Shown one piece after another: positions 1 to 8,458 of a stretch of 64,000 nt of DNA (positions are counted from its first letter, which is position 1; each line of letters opens with the position of its first letter). The stretch is from assembly GCF_014252955.1 (NCBI RefSeq), contig NZ_JACMIA010000001.1, forward strand, positions 4,052,258 through 4,116,257, read 5' to 3'. The DNA comes from Stappia sp. 28M-7 (GTDB lineage: Bacteria > Pseudomonadota > Alphaproteobacteria > Rhizobiales > Stappiaceae). The position numbers and the translations under genes are program-made. The notes under the pieces are model-generated. The model did not search any database. It was not told the DNA's origin and was given only the letters and a program-made list of their open reading frames with translations.

Positions 1-324
1 GAGCGCCACCTCGAGCCCGCCTCCGAGCGCTGTGCCGTGCAATGCGGCCACCACCGGCTTCTCGCACGCCTCGATGGCCGCGATCACGTCCGGCAGGAAG
101 GGCTCGGCCATCGGCTTGCCGAACTCGCGGATGTCCGCGCCGGCGATGAAGGTGCGGCCAGTGCCGTAGATCACGCCGGCGCGCGCCTGATCGTCTCCGG
201 CGAGCCGGGCGATGGCCTTTGCAAGGCCCGCGCGCACCGCCTGCGACAGGGCATTGACCGGCGGATTGTCGACCGCGATCACGGCAATGCCGTCCTGAAC
301 GGAATAGCGTACGGGATCGGTCAC
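1..324 (-). CDS. 3-hydroxyacyl-CoA dehydrogenase / enoyl-CoA hydratase, N-terminal part (cut by window edge)
   Basis: Only the first 108 codons are present; the gene runs off the left edge. The start is a GTG at 324, chosen because AAGGAG lies just upstream. The visible protein is the crotonase domain of a FadB/FadJ-like enzyme: a PPVNALS stretch near residue 20, the oxyanion-hole loop IAGADI, and [10 protein letters not shown] near the cut. Such enzymes hydrate trans-2-enoyl-CoA in beta-oxidation, and bifunctional members then oxidise the 3-hydroxyacyl-CoA. A stand-alone enoyl-CoA hydratase cannot be excluded because the rest is not visible. Confidence 0.8.
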   Translation of the reverse strand, partial: MTDPVRYSVQDGIAVIAVDNPPVNALSQAVRAGLAKAIARLAGDDQARAGVIYGTGRTFIAGADIREFGKPMAEPFLPDVIAAIEACEKPVVAALHGTALGGGLEVAL

Positions 325-454
325 AGGGCAACTCCTTGGCATGTGGCGAGGGTCCGGCGTCCCTTTTCAGCCGGCGCATTTGGGCCGCAGTTTAGGGAGC
401 GGCCCAACTGTTTCAATCCTAAAATATCTCCGCGCGAACGGCTCCGCCCGCGCC

Positions 455-1282
455 CTAACGGGTGAACGAGATCGCCATGTCGGCAAGCGACAGCCCGGCA
501 ACGCGCGTCTCCCAGGTCTCGCCGGGCGCCACCGGAAAGGCCCGCGTCAGCGTCCCCGTCGTCACGACTTCCCCAGTGGAGACCGTGCTCGCCAGCGCGG
601 TAGCAGGCAGCCCGTCGACCATAGCCTTGAGCGCGCTCAGCGGCCCGCCGAGCACGTTCTCCGCGCGGCCGCTGTCGATGAGCTCACCGTTGCGATGAAG
701 ATCCAGCGTGAAGGAGGAGAGCCGTTCCAACCACTCGGCCCGGTTCACTGCTGTGACGGGCGCAAAGGGGCGGTGCCGCAGCAGGCCGTGCAGGGCGAAG
801 GCGGCGACCGTATCGGCCGCCTGGAACCGCCAGTCCGGATAGATCGACTGGACGATCTCGAAGCCGAGCGCCACCCCGTCGATCCGCTCCAGCAACTGCG
901 CCTCCGAAAGGCCCGCCTGCAGCGGCGAGGCGATCCGGAAGACGATTTCCGGCTCGATTCTCGGCTCGACCAGATGGCCGATGGATGTTTCGGCCGCCCC
1001 TTGCGCCGGCACCGCGGCCAGCGTCGTGTCGTAGACCGGCCCCCAGATCGGCGCGTGCACGTCGTACTCGTCCCAGATGGTCCGGTTGGTGAAGCCGATC
1101 TTCCAGCCGCGCGGGGTTTCGCCGCGGGCGATGCGGGCCGCGCGGATCTCCGCCGAGACCCGATAGGCGCGCGCTAAGCCGAAGGCGTTATCCCCGTCGG
1201 TGATCGGTGCGCAGGAGCCTGCCTCGCCGGCGATCTTCAAGAGCGCTGCCGCGTGGTGCCTGTCGCCATCCGAAATCTGCAA
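455..1282 (-). CDS. 2-keto-4-pentenoate hydratase / fumarylacetoacetate hydrolase-family protein
   Basis: A 275-residue protein of the MhpD/FAH-fold family, whose members hydrate 2-oxo-pent-4-enoate-type products of aromatic ring cleavage or decarboxylate related keto acids. Seen: GWKIGFTN near residue 59, the metal-site stretch [13 protein letters not shown] near 106–118, and GFEIVQS in the middle. The start is a TTG at 1282; it is preferred because the perfect GGGAGGA Shine–Dalgarno lies a few bases upstream and no in-frame ATG exists nearby. No other aromatic-catabolism genes flank it, so the substrate is unknown. A second, secreted relative is at 35015–35896. Confidence 0.8.
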   Translation of the reverse strand: MQISDGDRHHAAALLKIAGEAGSCAPITDGDNAFGLARAYRVSAEIRAARIARGETPRGWKIGFTNRTIWDEYDVHAPIWGPVYDTTLAAVPAQGAAETSIGHLVEPRIEPEIVFRIASPLQAGLSEAQLLERIDGVALGFEIVQSIYPDWRFQAADTVAAFALHGLLRHRPFAPVTAVNRAEWLERLSSFTLDLHRNGELIDSGRAENVLGGPLSALKAMVDGLPATALASTVSTGEVVTTGTLTRAFPVAPGETWETRVAGLSLADMAISFTR

Positions 1283-1464
1283 GGCCGTTCCTCCCGGTTA
1301 TCCTCGTTGGTCGCGCGACACGATGGCCGCGCTCCGCCCCTGTGGCAAGTGGCCTCGTCGGCTCGCGAACCGCTCGCCTTTCCGCATGGCTGTCCCCGCG
1401 CTATCTTCGCGGCGGCGAAACCAGCTTTCGCCAGACCCCGGAACCGCCAGCGAAAGGCCCCCTC

Positions 1465-2223
1465 ATGCTGCGACTTCTCCAGGCATTCATCCTGCTGCTG
1501 CCGCTGACCCTTGCAGCGCATGCGGAAGAACTCCAGATCCGCGATCTCGTTACCGGCACCGGCGAGGAAGCCGTGCCCGGCGCCACCGTGACCGTGCACT
1601 ACACCGGCTGGCTGATGGACGGCACCAAGTTCGATTCGAGCCTCGACCGCGGCGAACCCTTCTCCTTTCCGCTCGGCGCAAGCCGCGTCATCCGCGGCTG
1701 GGACCAGGGCGTCGAAGGCATGCGCGTCGGCGGCAAGCGCGAACTGATCATTCCGCCGGAGCTCGGCTATGGCGCGCGCGGTGCCGGCGGCGTCATTCCG
1801 CCCAACTCGACCCTGCGCTTCGAGGTGGAGCTGCTGCGCGTTTCCAAGGCCAATTTCGGCACGCTCGACAACTCGCAGCTGAAGGAGCGGCTGGCATCCG
1901 GTGCGGTGCTGGTCGACATCCGCCGACCCGACGAATGGAAGGAGACGGGCGTCATCGACGGCGCCCGCCTCATCACCTTCTTCGACCGCGAAGGCAAGGT
2001 GAACCCCGGCTTCATGGACGAGCTGGCAGCTGTCGCCGGAAAGGAGGACCGGATCGTCTTCGTCTGCCGGAGCGGCAACCGCTCGGAGGTTCTGGCGCGG
2101 TTCCTCAGCGAGCGGGCCGGCTATACCGCCATCGACAGCGTCGGCCAGGGCATGGTCGGCTGGATCACCGCGGGCAATCCGGTCACCGACGCGAAAATGC
2201 CCGAAATCTGCTGGCTCTGCTGA
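1465..2223 (+). CDS. Secreted FKBP-type peptidyl-prolyl isomerase fused to a rhodanese domain
   Basis: 252 residues. A signal peptide (about 1–20, ending AAHA) is followed by an FKBP domain (about 25–126) with the core motifs [21 protein letters not shown] and ELGYGARG, and then a rhodanese domain (about 130–250) with active-site loop CRSGNRS, cysteine 201. FKBPs catalyse proline cis-trans isomerisation in protein folding; rhodaneses carry persulfide on the loop cysteine. The ATG at 1465 is chosen because it begins the signal peptide; the frame stays open upstream but that stretch is not protein-like. Likely periplasmic. The fusion joins a folding enzyme to a sulfur-transfer or thiol domain. 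Substrate unknown. Confidence 0.85.
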   Translation: MLRLLQAFILLLPLTLAAHAEELQIRDLVTGTGEEAVPGATVTVHYTGWLMDGTKFDSSLDRGEPFSFPLGASRVIRGWDQGVEGMRVGGKRELIIPPELGYGARGAGGVIPPNSTLRFEVELLRVSKANFGTLDNSQLKERLASGAVLVDIRRPDEWKETGVIDGARLITFFDREGKVNPGFMDELAAVAGKEDRIVFVCRSGNRSEVLARFLSERAGYTAIDSVGQGMVGWITAGNPVTDAKMPEICWLC

Positions 2224-2266
2224 GCTCCGCCGGAGCCGCCCCGAATTTCCGGATTATCGTTTTAAT

Positions 2267-2896
2267 TCAGTCTTTTCCCGCACCATCCGCCGCCCGCAAC
2301 AGGGCGACAGCCCGACGCATTCGCTGCACCGACGTCAGATGCGCCAGCAGCGCATAGATGCCGAGCCCGACGGCAATCGTCGAAGCCGGCGCGATCCCGG
2401 CAAGCGACAGCCCCCCGGCAACCAGCAGCATAGCGCTCAGGAAGATGATCCGCTCCAGCCGTTCGAAGAAGTCCGGCCACGCCTCGTTGCGGATCGGGAT
2501 CTCGATGGCCGTGCGCGCCTTGGCGTAGCTGGTCAGCACACCGCCGGAAAAGGCCAGCAGCGCCAAGGCCCAAAGGTCGTTGACCGCCGCAAGGGCGGCC
2601 AGCACCGCCAGCTCCTGGTAGCGGTCCACCATCGCATCGAAATAGCCGCCGGACTTGGTGCACATCGACCGGCGCCGCGCCACCGCCCCGTCCAGCGCAT
2701 CGAACGCGAAGGCAAAGGCCAGCGTCAGTCCGAAGATCGCCGGATTGCCGTGCCACAGGTAGAGCGCGGAGGTCAGGCAGATCAGGACGAGCCCCGTCGC
2801 CGTGACCTGGTTCGGCGTCATCCCCATGCGCACCAGCGGGGTCGCCATGCTCTCCCAGAGCGGGTCGATATGGCGCTTGAACAAGCCGTCGATCAT
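2267..2896 (-). CDS. CDP-alcohol phosphatidyltransferase family protein (copy 1)
   Basis: 209-residue polytopic membrane protein with an intact CDP-alcohol phosphotransferase signature: D66, D69, G70, A73, R74, G83, D87 and D91 in the exact family spacing. Such enzymes join a CDP-activated alcohol or CDP-diacylglycerol with a second alcohol and release CMP. It begins 29 bases after the FGGY kinase at 2926–4521 on the same strand, so the two are probably cotranscribed. It lies at the edge of the lipid-headgroup locus and differs clearly from copy 2 at 6758. The substrate cannot be read from sequence; PI-phosphate, PGP or a phosphonolipid synthase are all possible. Confidence 0.85.
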   Translation of the reverse strand: MIDGLFKRHIDPLWESMATPLVRMGMTPNQVTATGLVLICLTSALYLWHGNPAIFGLTLAFAFAFDALDGAVARRRSMCTKSGGYFDAMVDRYQELAVLAALAAVNDLWALALLAFSGGVLTSYAKARTAIEIPIRNEAWPDFFERLERIIFLSAMLLVAGGLSLAGIAPASTIAVGLGIYALLAHLTSVQRMRRAVALLRAADGAGKD

Positions 2897-2925
2897 TGGC
2901 GCGGTTCCATTTTTTCCAAGAAAAA

Positions 2926-4521
2926 TCAGCGATAAAGCGAGATCAGCTTCGGCCGGTGCCGGTCGAGCAGCGCCGCCCGCCGGTCGGCCCGCGCCATGCC
3001 TTCGCCCTGCGGGTCGTAAGTCAGCGCCTCGCCCTGGGTGAGGGTCGCGGCGGCCGCCTCGACGCTCGGATACCAGCCGAGACCGGCCGCGGCGATGGCG
3101 CCCGCCCCGCGCACGCCGGCAAGGCGCGGCTGGCGCACCACGACCTGCAGCTTCAAGGCATCGGCCAGCATCTGCGCGAAATGCGGGTTGACCGCGCCGC
3201 CGCCGACCAAAGGCAGCGGCAGGCCGGCCTTCAGCCCCTTCTGCCGCGTCACCTTGCTGAGCGCCCAGCGCATGTTCAGCGCAACGCCCTCCAGCACCGA
3301 GCGCAGCAGCGCATTGCGGTCGTGGCTGACGGAAAGCCCCGTAAAAACACCGCGTAAGCGGTCGTCATCGACCGGCACGCGCTCGCCGGCAAGCCAGGGC
3401 ACGAAGAGCGGATCGCTGTCGCGCAAGGGGCCGATGCCGGCATAGAGCGCCTCGAGCGAGGCATCGTCGTCGCGCGCCGCGCCGCTCTCCCCGCCGCCGA
3501 ACAGCCGGGCGGCCCAGGCGAAGGCGGACCCCGCGCTCTCCTGCGTCGCGATCAACAGCGGCCGATAGTTCACGCTGGAGGATATCGTGGCATAAGAGTG
3601 GAAAATATCGATCCTTCTGGAGGGGAAAAAGCCGCTGAGCCAGGCGCTGGTGCCGGCATAGGCGTGCAGTTCCCCGTCTCCGGTCGCGCCCGAGCCGATG
3701 GCGGTTGCCACCACGTCGCCCGCCCCGGCGATCACCGGCAGGCCGGCGGCAAGGCCGAGCTCTGTCCCCGCCTGCGGCAACAGGCCGCCGACGGTATAAG
3801 TCCCGTCGACGATCTCCGGCAGCCGGTCGAGAGGAATGCCGAGCCGGCCGGCGAGATAGGGCGACCACCCTTCCCGGCCGGGCCGCGTATCCATCATCCA
3901 GGTCAGATTGGCGCTGTCCGCCGTGGTGACGAAACGCCCCGTCGCCCGGTGCAAAAGCCAGTCCTTGACGTCGAGCAGCCGGGCGGCCGCATCCCACACC
4001 TCCGGCTCGTGCTGTTTCAGCCAGAGCATCTTGGCCGGAGGGTCCATGCCGTTGTGCGAGGGAGCGCCGTTGGCGATGCGCGTCCATGTGTACAACTTGT
4101 CGAGCCGGTAGCCGGCGAGCGAGGGAAATCCCCCGTTCATGGCGCGCGACAGAGAGCCTGCCCGCTTGTCCAGCCAGACGATGGCCGGGCGCAAGGGACG
4201 CCCCGATTGCTCGACCGGAATGACGCCGCACATCTGGGCGCAGAAGACGAGGGCCGAGGCGCGCGCGGATAGATCGGGGATCTGCGCGGCAAGATCGGCG
4301 ATCCCCTCGCGCAGCGCCGACCACCAATCCTCGGGCTGCTGCTCGGCGCGGTCAGGCCCGGGAAGGCTCAAGGGGTAGCGACGCGTTGCCGTCGCAATGG
4401 CGGAAAGGCTGCGGTCCAGCGCCGCGATCTTGACGCCCGAGGTGCCGAAATCGGCGGAAATGATCAGGCCGCGCTCATTGGAGCCCGAACCTTTTCCCCC
4501 TGCTGCGTTGTCGCCGATCAC
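2926..4521 (-). CDS. FGGY-family carbohydrate kinase (xylulokinase-like)
   Basis: 531 residues, close to the normal FGGY length of about 500. The N-terminal phosphate loop DFGTSGVKI lies near residue 24; the C-terminal half has GAGDVVATAIGSG and VGGGAVNP, the ATPase-fold nucleotide-binding segments. These kinases phosphorylate sugars or polyols such as xylulose, ribulose, glycerol or erythritol. The start is a GTG at 4521 with a weak ribosome site, so the first 15 or so residues are uncertain. It is followed by a CDP-alcohol phosphatidyltransferase, which suggests, without proving, that its product is a polyol phosphate for headgroup synthesis. No pentose transport genes are adjacent. Confidence 0.8.
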   Translation of the reverse strand: MIGDNAAGGKGSGSNERGLIISADFGTSGVKIAALDRSLSAIATATRRYPLSLPGPDRAEQQPEDWWSALREGIADLAAQIPDLSARASALVFCAQMCGVIPVEQSGRPLRPAIVWLDKRAGSLSRAMNGGFPSLAGYRLDKLYTWTRIANGAPSHNGMDPPAKMLWLKQHEPEVWDAAARLLDVKDWLLHRATGRFVTTADSANLTWMMDTRPGREGWSPYLAGRLGIPLDRLPEIVDGTYTVGGLLPQAGTELGLAAGLPVIAGAGDVVATAIGSGATGDGELHAYAGTSAWLSGFFPSRRIDIFHSYATISSSVNYRPLLIATQESAGSAFAWAARLFGGGESGAARDDDASLEALYAGIGPLRDSDPLFVPWLAGERVPVDDDRLRGVFTGLSVSHDRNALLRSVLEGVALNMRWALSKVTRQKGLKAGLPLPLVGGGAVNPHFAQMLADALKLQVVVRQPRLAGVRGAGAIAAAGLGWYPSVEAAAATLTQGEALTYDPQGEGMARADRRAALLDRHRPKLISLYR

Positions 4522-4549
4522 CTGTCTGCCCCAAGCCTCATGCGGGGAA

Positions 4550-4579
4550 TTGCCCCTTCGCCGGCATCGGGTTTATAGA
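4550..4579 (+). promoter_or_regulatory. Candidate sigma-70 promoter for the Stealth gene
   Basis: TTGCCC (4550–4555) and TATAGA (4574–4579) are separated by 18 bases in the gap between two divergent genes. Transcription would start around 4587, which leaves an untranslated leader before the ATG at 4649 and argues against earlier in-frame starts. Confidence 0.4.
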
Positions 4580-4648
4580 GTTCGCGACCAAATGAGAACC
4601 GGGAAACGCGCGCAGTGCGCTCCCGCAACCGCGTGCCTCGAGGGCCGG

Positions 4649-5638
4649 ATGATCGCAGCAACGGGGCGGGGACAGGCCGAGGACAAGGGCGAGACGGTCG
4701 ACATCGTCTACACCTGGGTGGACGACAGTTTCCCCGGCTATCGCGAGCTGCTGGCCACTCATGCGGGCACCGCGCATGACAGCAATCCCAACCGCACCCG
4801 CGACAATCTCGAGCTTTTGCGCTACTCGCTGCGCTCGCTCGACGCACATGTCCCCTTCGCTCGCAAGATCTACCTGCTGAGCTGCCGGCCGCAGATCCCC
4901 GCCTGGCTGGACACGGATCACCCCGACCTCGTGGTGGTACATCACGATGACATCATGGCGCCGGAGATCCTGCCGACCTTCAACTCCTTCGCCATCGTCA
5001 GCCATCTGGCGAAGCTGCCGGGCCTGTCGAGGACTTTCCTCTACTTCGAAGACGATATGCTCGCCTTTTCCCCGCTGAAGCTGGCCGATTTCCGCGGACC
5101 GGACGGGCGGGCGAAAGCGTTCCTGACAGGGAAGGCCTCTCCGGTGCTGGCAGGCCTCGACCCGGAGCGCGCAAGCCCCTGGAACCTGGCCATGGCCAAT
5201 GCCAACCGCTTGCTGGAACGCCGTTTCGGCCCCGGACGGCGGCGCTATCTCGCCCACGGACCGCAGCTGATCGACGCCGCGCTTTTCGAGGAAATGTGCG
5301 AGGAATTTGGCGAGGTGATCGAGGCGACGCGGGCAAGCCGCTTCCGCGCCGGCCATAACGTCCCGCCGGAATACCTCTACCCGCACTTCGCCGCGGAAAG
5401 CGGCCGCGCGGTCGCGCTCTCCCCGGCCGAGACCCGGCGCGTGATGGGCTATGCCTCGCTGGAAAACTTCCTGCCCTGGACCTTCGCGCAGCTTCGCTAT
5501 CTGGAATGGGCAAAACCGCTGGCGGTGACGCTGAACGACAGCTTCGGCACAGAGCCGAACCCGCGCGTCGTCGCCCATATGCGCCGCACGTTGGAGCGCT
5601 GGTTCCCCGTCCCCTCCCGCTTCGAGAAGCGGGGATAG
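4649..5638 (+). CDS. Stealth-family sugar-phosphate transferase
   Basis: 329 residues. The conserved Stealth regions are present: CR1 as DIVYTWVDDSFPGY near residue 17, CR2 spanning DNLELLRYSLRSL to IPAWL with FLYFEDDM downstream, and C-terminal NDSFG. Known Stealth enzymes transfer sugar-1-phosphate from a nucleotide sugar, as in capsule synthesis and the eukaryotic GlcNAc-1-phosphotransferase. The ATG at 4649 follows GAGGG and fits the promoter at 4550; an earlier ATG at 4592 is possible. It lies inside the inositol/phosphonate lipid locus and may modify a lipid headgroup; that role is inferred. Confidence 0.85.
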   Translation: MIAATGRGQAEDKGETVDIVYTWVDDSFPGYRELLATHAGTAHDSNPNRTRDNLELLRYSLRSLDAHVPFARKIYLLSCRPQIPAWLDTDHPDLVVVHHDDIMAPEILPTFNSFAIVSHLAKLPGLSRTFLYFEDDMLAFSPLKLADFRGPDGRAKAFLTGKASPVLAGLDPERASPWNLAMANANRLLERRFGPGRRRYLAHGPQLIDAALFEEMCEEFGEVIEATRASRFRAGHNVPPEYLYPHFAAESGRAVALSPAETRRVMGYASLENFLPWTFAQLRYLEWAKPLAVTLNDSFGTEPNPRVVAHMRRTLERWFPVPSRFEKRG

Positions 5639-5642
5639 GGGC

Positions 5643-6761
5643 TCACGAGAGTCCCAGCGCCTCGCGGTAAAGCCTTGCAAAGACGGGACCCGTGCCGCGA
5701 ATGTCGGCGTCTTGCGCGCGGGCATCGGCAAAGGCGGTTAGGCGATCGCGGGCAGGCCTGTCCCCGGCAAGGGAGACGATGCGCTGCGCCAGCGCGCCGG
5801 CATCGCCCGGTGGCACCAGGAGCTCCGCGCCCTCCCCGTTCATGACGCTGGCATAGCCGTCATTCGCCGCCGCGACCGGCAGGGCGCCCGCCGCCATCGC
5901 CTCGACCAGCACAAGGCCGAAGCTCTCGCCGTAAGGGGCAGGCGCGGCAAAGATATCCGCCCCCCCGACCAGGGTGCGGGCGGTGATGTCGTCCGGCCGG
6001 TCGACAAGACGGATACGCTCACCGTGAGGGAGGACAAGCGCCTGCTCGACGAGCGGCCGCAACTCCCCGCCACCGGCAATGGTGAGACGGGCCTCCGGCA
6101 GTGCCGAGGCGATCTGCGGCCACGCGGCCAGCAGCACATCGAGACCCTTGCGCGCCTCGAACCGGCCCAGAAAGACGATTTCAAAGCATTGATTTTGCTT
6201 TATCTTTCGTGCCTGACGCCAGGGTGCAAGGTCGACCGAGGGCGGCACAACCTCCACCCGCGCATCGCGTGCGGCCGCGCCCAGATGCGGCAGCGGTGTC
6301 GGCGAGGGAACGACGACGATCCGCGAGTGCGAGAGGAAGTGGCGGGCGGTGAGACGCAGCACCCGCGCGGCGAGGCCGGAGGCATCCGCCGCCGGAAGCG
6401 TTGCATGGAAGGTCGTCACCGTCGGCAGGCCCAGCTCCCGCCAGACCTGCCAGGCGACGAAAGGCGTCCAGGGCGTGTGCAGATGGACGAGATCGGCGCC
6501 CCACTCGCGCAGGTCGGCGATGAGCCGGCGCCGCTCGGCCCGCAAGGCATAGCTCACCTCGAAGCGGGTGCCGAACATCGACACCATCCGCGACTTTCCG
6601 CAACACTCTGTTCCGACTGCGCAAATTCCGTCCGACGTCGGCGGCGCGACGATGCGCACCTCGTGCCCCTCGCCCCGCAGCCACTGCGAAAGGTCGCGCA
6701 CATGCGACTGGACGCCGCCGGGCCGGGCCATCGCGTAAGGGAGGATCTGGACGATCCTCAT
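5643..6761 (-). CDS. GT4-family glycosyltransferase, PimA-like
   Basis: 372-residue cytoplasmic GT-B enzyme. The N-terminal PGGVQSHV (residues 14–21), FLGRFEARKG in the middle and the C-terminal nucleotide-sugar site with GESFGLVLVEAMAAG match group 4 transferases. The N-terminal loop and donor site resemble mycobacterial PimA, the phosphatidylinositol mannosyltransferase. The start ATG at 6761 overlaps the stop of the upstream CDP-alcohol phosphatidyltransferase as ATGA, so the two are translationally coupled. With inositol-phosphate synthase nearby, the acceptor is plausibly an inositol lipid; the sugar donor is unknown. The frame stays open upstream of the start but that part is the antisense shadow of its neighbour. 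Confidence 0.87.
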   Translation of the reverse strand: MRIVQILPYAMARPGGVQSHVRDLSQWLRGEGHEVRIVAPPTSDGICAVGTECCGKSRMVSMFGTRFEVSYALRAERRRLIADLREWGADLVHLHTPWTPFVAWQVWRELGLPTVTTFHATLPAADASGLAARVLRLTARHFLSHSRIVVVPSPTPLPHLGAAARDARVEVVPPSVDLAPWRQARKIKQNQCFEIVFLGRFEARKGLDVLLAAWPQIASALPEARLTIAGGGELRPLVEQALVLPHGERIRLVDRPDDITARTLVGGADIFAAPAPYGESFGLVLVEAMAAGALPVAAANDGYASVMNGEGAELLVPPGDAGALAQRIVSLAGDRPARDRLTAFADARAQDADIRGTGPVFARLYREALGLS

Positions 6762-7540
6762 GCAGCTTCGCCCGGCCAGTTGCGGAAACTTGTCCACACC
6801 GCATCTCCGACATCGAGCAGGGCATAGAGCAGAACGAAGATCACCATCGCCGGCACGGCGCCTGCGAGAGCCGCGATTCCAAAAAAGATCGGCAGGGCAC
6901 CGCTCATCCCCGCTACTGCGCGCTCGGCAAGGACGACCAATCCCCCTTGGCCCGCCGGCTCGACAGGAGCTGTCGCAGCTGGCGTATCCGGGGCGGCAGA
7001 GGCAGGACGCGCGTCCCGCACCACCCTTGCATAGAGGCGCAGCCATGCCGCCGCGACCGCCACGACGGTCCAGAACAGGCCCGTGCCCTCGCCTGTCCCG
7101 GCCATCCGGTCGGCGACGATGCCGATGCTGGTGTAGAAGAGGCCCCACTGCGCCATGTCGATGACGAAATCGAGCGCCGCGCCCTTCGAGGAGCTGCGGC
7201 CCGTGGCCCGTGCCAGCCCGCCGTCGACGCAATCGAGGATCTGGAAGGCGACCGCAAGTAGCACGGTGGCGAGGGCGGCAAACCCGAGCGGCAGCAGCAA
7301 GGCCGCGAGCGGCATCGCCAGCGCCAGCGGAAAGGCGGCGAGCGTCACCGCCGTCGGCGAAATCCCCGTCGGCGCCAGACGCGCGACCAGCCACAGGCTG
7401 GGCAGGCGGTACAGCACCGCCACCGCCCAGTCGCTGACGAGCTCGCTGCGGAACCTCTCGCGCCGATAGCTGCGCCAGAGGGTACGAAACGTCAGATCCG
7501 GCTGCATGATGTCCAGATAGTCCCTGCCTGCCTGCGCCAT
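6758..7540 (-). CDS. CDP-alcohol phosphatidyltransferase (copy 2), candidate inositol-phospholipid synthase
   Basis: 260-residue membrane protein. The family signature is complete: D103, D106, G107, A110, R111, G120, D124 and D128, with eight residues between R111 and G120. It overlaps the PimA-like glycosyltransferase by four bases. A phosphatidyltransferase encoded with a PimA-type enzyme and with inositol-phosphate synthase in the same locus recalls actinobacterial phosphatidylinositol-phosphate synthesis, so a CDP-diacylglycerol plus inositol-1-phosphate reaction is the leading guess. An insert of roughly 40 residues rich in Ala and Pro sits between later helices. Substrate is inferred from context only. 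Confidence 0.85.
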   Translation of the reverse strand: MAQAGRDYLDIMQPDLTFRTLWRSYRRERFRSELVSDWAVAVLYRLPSLWLVARLAPTGISPTAVTLAAFPLALAMPLAALLLPLGFAALATVLLAVAFQILDCVDGGLARATGRSSSKGAALDFVIDMAQWGLFYTSIGIVADRMAGTGEGTGLFWTVVAVAAAWLRLYARVVRDARPASAAPDTPAATAPVEPAGQGGLVVLAERAVAGMSGALPIFFGIAALAGAVPAMVIFVLLYALLDVGDAVWTSFRNWPGEAA

Positions 7541-7621
7541 CGGCCCTCCCCCAGCCGGCTATTGCCCGCGGCCCGGCGCTCCCCTATTAGTGGATCGCCT
7601 TTATCACATTCCGGTTGATCC

Positions 7622-8377
7622 ATGCCCACTATCAAAGCTGTTTTCCTGGCTGCCGGACGCGGCGTGCGAATGGGCGAGCGCGGCCGCATGACCCCCAAGG
7701 GCCTGATCTCGCTTGGGCCCCAGAGTTTCCTGGAAGATGCGATCGACACGCTGGCGATGCACGGCATCACGGATATCCGCGTCGTCACGGGCCATCTTGC
7801 CGAGCATTACCGCGAGCTGGCGGCAGGTCGCCGGCCCTCGCTCGACCTGCGGCACAACGACAACTTCACCACCAAGGGCTCGCTGCAGAGCCTGATGGTG
7901 GGGCTGGACGGGCTGGACGGCCCGTGCCTTGTCCTTGAGTCCGATCTGGTGTTCGAACCGCGCGCGGTTGCAGCCGCCATCGCCGAGCCGCAGACGCCGG
8001 CGCTGCTCACCTCCGGCAAGACCGGGGCGGGCGACGAGGTGCATGTGTGGATCGACGACCGGGAGGGACGGCCCTGCCTGCGCGACATGTCCAAGCTGGT
8101 CGACCGCTGGCATGACGCACCCTATGGCGAACTGGTCGGCCTGACCTACCTGACGGGCGAGGCGGTGGCGCGGATGCAGGAAATCGGGCCGCAGATGATC
8201 GCGCTCGACCCGATGGCCGACTACGAGAGCGGCGTCGTCGAACTGGCGCAGAGCCAGCCGGTCATCGTGCCGCGGATCGACGATCTCGCCTGGGCCGAGG
8301 TCGACAACGAGGCGATGCTCGCCCGGGCCGCCGAACAGGTCTATCCCCGCATCGAGGCGGCGCGCCGGAAGGGCTGA
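7622..8377 (+). CDS. Stand-alone sugar-/headgroup-phosphate nucleotidyltransferase
   Basis: 251-residue single-domain NTP transferase. The nucleotide loop is canonical: LAAGRGVRM at residues 9–17, with PKGLISLG following at about 25–32; ESDLVF near 102 supplies the metal-binding aspartate. The family activates phosphocholine, inositol-phosphate, phosphonates or sugar phosphates as CDP, UDP or dTDP derivatives. It is divergent from the CDP-alcohol phosphatidyltransferase at 6758. In this locus it could make CDP-inositol or CMP-aminoethylphosphonate. Because the nucleotidyltransferase domain fused to PEP mutase (19282–20901) has a degenerate loop, this copy may be the catalytically intact one. 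Confidence 0.82.
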   Translation: MPTIKAVFLAAGRGVRMGERGRMTPKGLISLGPQSFLEDAIDTLAMHGITDIRVVTGHLAEHYRELAAGRRPSLDLRHNDNFTTKGSLQSLMVGLDGLDGPCLVLESDLVFEPRAVAAAIAEPQTPALLTSGKTGAGDEVHVWIDDREGRPCLRDMSKLVDRWHDAPYGELVGLTYLTGEAVARMQEIGPQMIALDPMADYESGVVELAQSQPVIVPRIDDLAWAEVDNEAMLARAAEQVYPRIEAARRKG

Positions 8378-8385
8378 TCCCCGCC

Positions 8386-8444
8386 CGAAATTTTGAGACG
8401 GATTTTGCAAAATTCCGTCTCGAAATCGCGAAATTTCGAGACGG
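8386..8444. repeat. Three 16-bp repeats between convergent genes
   Basis: The motif CGAAATTTYGAGACGG occurs at 8386–8401 and 8429–8444 in direct orientation, with an inverted near-copy at 8415–8430. The first and inverted copies can form a hairpin with a GAGACGG stem. It sits between the ends of two converging genes and may act as a bidirectional terminator; an operator role is less likely there. Confidence 0.6.
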
Positions 8445-8458
8445 CCTGCGCAAACCGC

